From Oppiella nova (taxonomy: Eukaryota; Arthropoda; Arachnida; Sarcoptiformes; Oppiidae): a stretch of 21,524 nt of DNA. A model generated the notes under the pieces. It saw only the letters and a program-made list of their open reading frames with translations. It searched no databases and was not told the origin of the DNA. The stretch covers positions 1 through 21,524 of the forward strand of contig CAJPVJ010000678.1 in the NCBI GenBank assembly GCA_905397405.1, read 5' to 3'. This document shows, piece after piece, positions 20,372-21,524 of this stretch; position 1 is the first letter of the stretch; every line of letters begins with the position of its first letter. A program made the translations under genes and the position numbers.

Positions 20372-21338
20372 TGGCTTTTATTTTCGGTTTTTGTTGTATT
20401 TCTTAATTAGACAGCGCCTGCCATTCAACACATTTCTCTAATTACAGTGTTTTAGTATTTAGACAATTGTTGTCGAGATGTGTGGAAATGGAAAGCAATG
20501 CTGAACTCAAATCAAATTACTTTTTTGTCGCAACAACTAGTCTTCGGTTATAAATTCATTAGAAATACAAAACATTGTGACAAACGACACCATAAGACTC
20601 ATTCAGATTGTATTCACCACACGATTAATAGATTGATTAAATTTTTCTGTTTTGACTGAAAATCTATAAATTCGAGACAAACCGTTGAGAATATATTTGG
20701 GAAACTAATTGTAAATAATTTTTATCTATTTGTTGTACAAAAATATCTTATGCATCATGAGTTTCACTGACAAATGCCATCAATTCATTCATTAAGTATT
20801 TGTTTATATAATTTAGTAATTTATGATTTTAAATGTAAGCGTTTTTGTGCTCAAAATTTATTCATTTTGTCATTCATTTCTCACTTTTAATATAATTATT
20901 ATTAAGTCGTTCTTAAGTTTTAATCTTAAATTTTATAAATTGTATAAAAATTATTTAAACCCTTTCGCCGATCGAGTGTTACTTTTTTATTATATGAAAA
21001 TTCTTGTTTTATTTCATTTTATAAATGATTAACAAAATTGAATAATTAATTTAAAGGCTCTAAAATAAAACACTTGTTTTCGCTCTGAATAAAAATAAAT
21101 ATCATTTCATTACAACCGCTTTCTAACGGCGTTTGGGAAACAAAACAATTGAGAGTGCAATGCATTTGAGGGTGAAATGGAAATGAACTTTGGGAATGCT
21201 TTTCGTATCAAACAAAACAATATAATATATATATAATAAATGTATAATTAATTAAAAGTACTTCATATGAATATACGTGATATGAATGTGGTTTAAGTAC
21301 TAAAAATGATATCAAATGCAAACCCTTTCCCTCCAATA
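20372..21338. other. PHF12 3' untranslated region and convergent spacer
   Basis: AT-rich sequence between two convergent genes. ATTAAA at 20636-20641 and a cluster of AATAAA at 21064-21099 could end PHF12 transcripts. TGTAAATA at 20710-20717 fits the Pumilio-binding consensus but is expected by chance at this composition. TTTATT at 21008-21013 could be the polyadenylation signal of the minus-strand gene at the right edge, so the 3' ends may overlap. A 69-codon frame at 20823-21032 is AT-biased with no domain and is not called. Confidence 0.45.
21064..21099 (+). terminator. Cluster of polyadenylation signals, probable PHF12 3' end
   Basis: Three AATAAA hexamers at 21064-21069, 21088-21093 and 21094-21099, about 700 bases after the PHF12 stop. 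They are the first canonical hexamers downstream on the plus strand; a weaker ATTAAA lies earlier at 20636. Confidence 0.4.
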
Positions 21339-21524
21339 CTATGAAGCGTTTAATTGTTTGCTGTTATCGTTGTTTAAGTTATTCCTCTTAGGAGTCGCGC
21401 TATTCTTCTTCAACGCCTTCAACTGTTTTAAGATTTTTGAATGATTTGCGATTTGCCGGAGGAATACGTATACGGCTTCGGGAGTGCATCCGCTCCGCAA
21501 TAGATTCAACAGAAGGCTAACCAT
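21339..21524 (-). CDS. MOZART-like (MZT1/MZT2) mitotic-spindle organizing protein, C-terminal part, cut by window edge
   Basis: A 61-residue minus-strand frame that is open at the window end, so its apparent first Met need not be the start. The first 27 or so residues, LLNLLRSGCTPEAVYVFLRQ, align without gaps to the second helical half of MOZART proteins: compare the G-x-x-PEAL motif of MZT1 and the LLKLNVAPLAVFQML segment of MZT2. The rest is a basic, Asn-rich tail with no fold. In the family these small proteins bind the N-termini of gamma-tubulin complex proteins and help recruit or activate gamma-tubulin complexes at spindle poles. The missing upstream part should contain the first helices. 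The match is short, so another small helical protein is possible, and MZT1 and MZT2 cannot be told apart here. It is convergent with PHF12. Confidence 0.45.
   Translation of the reverse strand: MVSLLLNLLRSGCTPEAVYVFLRQIANHSKILKQLKALKKNSATPKRNNLNNDNSKQLNAS

Noticed and set aside
20710-20717. Pumilio-binding motif TGTAAATA in the PHF12 3' region
   Set aside because: Eight AT-rich bases are expected by chance in a stretch of this composition.

Overview
The window looks like nuclear DNA of an arthropod, most likely a mite or another chelicerate. This is inferred from animal-type genes with short GT-AG introns (roughly 70-340 bp, plus one of about 3.5 kb), very AT-rich intergenic DNA, an arthropod-type gustatory receptor, an adenosine-receptor GPCR and a PHF12 orthologue. 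There are no bacterial operons, CRISPR arrays, complete transposons or recognisable RNA genes. No previously undescribed biological system is evident. The most unusual signal is structural: three tandem repeats with exactly the same 128-bp period, most simply explained as an assembly artefact.

Layout. 1-2291 is AT-rich DNA with no supported gene. 2292-3758 (minus) is a four-exon gustatory-receptor-like chemoreceptor; its last two small exons carry the family C-terminal signature, and its second exon is frame-broken by a 128-bp tandem repeat. 3759-5191 is the divergent upstream region shared with the adenosine receptor (5192-10208, plus). That receptor has conserved ligand-pocket residues, a long AT-rich intron and a 587-bp tandem duplication covering the end of exon 2 through a probable small exon 3. 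10726-11847 (plus) is an intronless MATH-BTB protein of the SPOP type, convergent with an intronless F-box/leucine-rich protein at 12006-12701 (minus).

13176-15997 (plus) is a long Q/N/S/H-rich, mostly disordered protein with one coiled coil. Its reading frame is also broken near the C-terminus by a 127-bp exact repeat at 128-bp period. A (TATTCC) microsatellite of about 20 units lies downstream. 17194-20371 (plus) is a PHF12 orthologue (two PHD fingers, an FHA-like domain and a conserved C-terminal block) in four exons, with a third 128-bp tandem repeat over the intron 1/exon 2 boundary. At the right edge (21339-21524, minus) is the C-terminal part of a small MOZART-like gamma-tubulin-complex protein.

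The genes do not form a pathway; they are ordinary neighbours: two membrane receptors, two ubiquitin-ligase substrate adaptors, one low-complexity protein, one chromatin co-repressor subunit and one possible microtubule-nucleation factor. Collapsing each 128-bp repeat to one copy gives continuous coding in all three affected genes.
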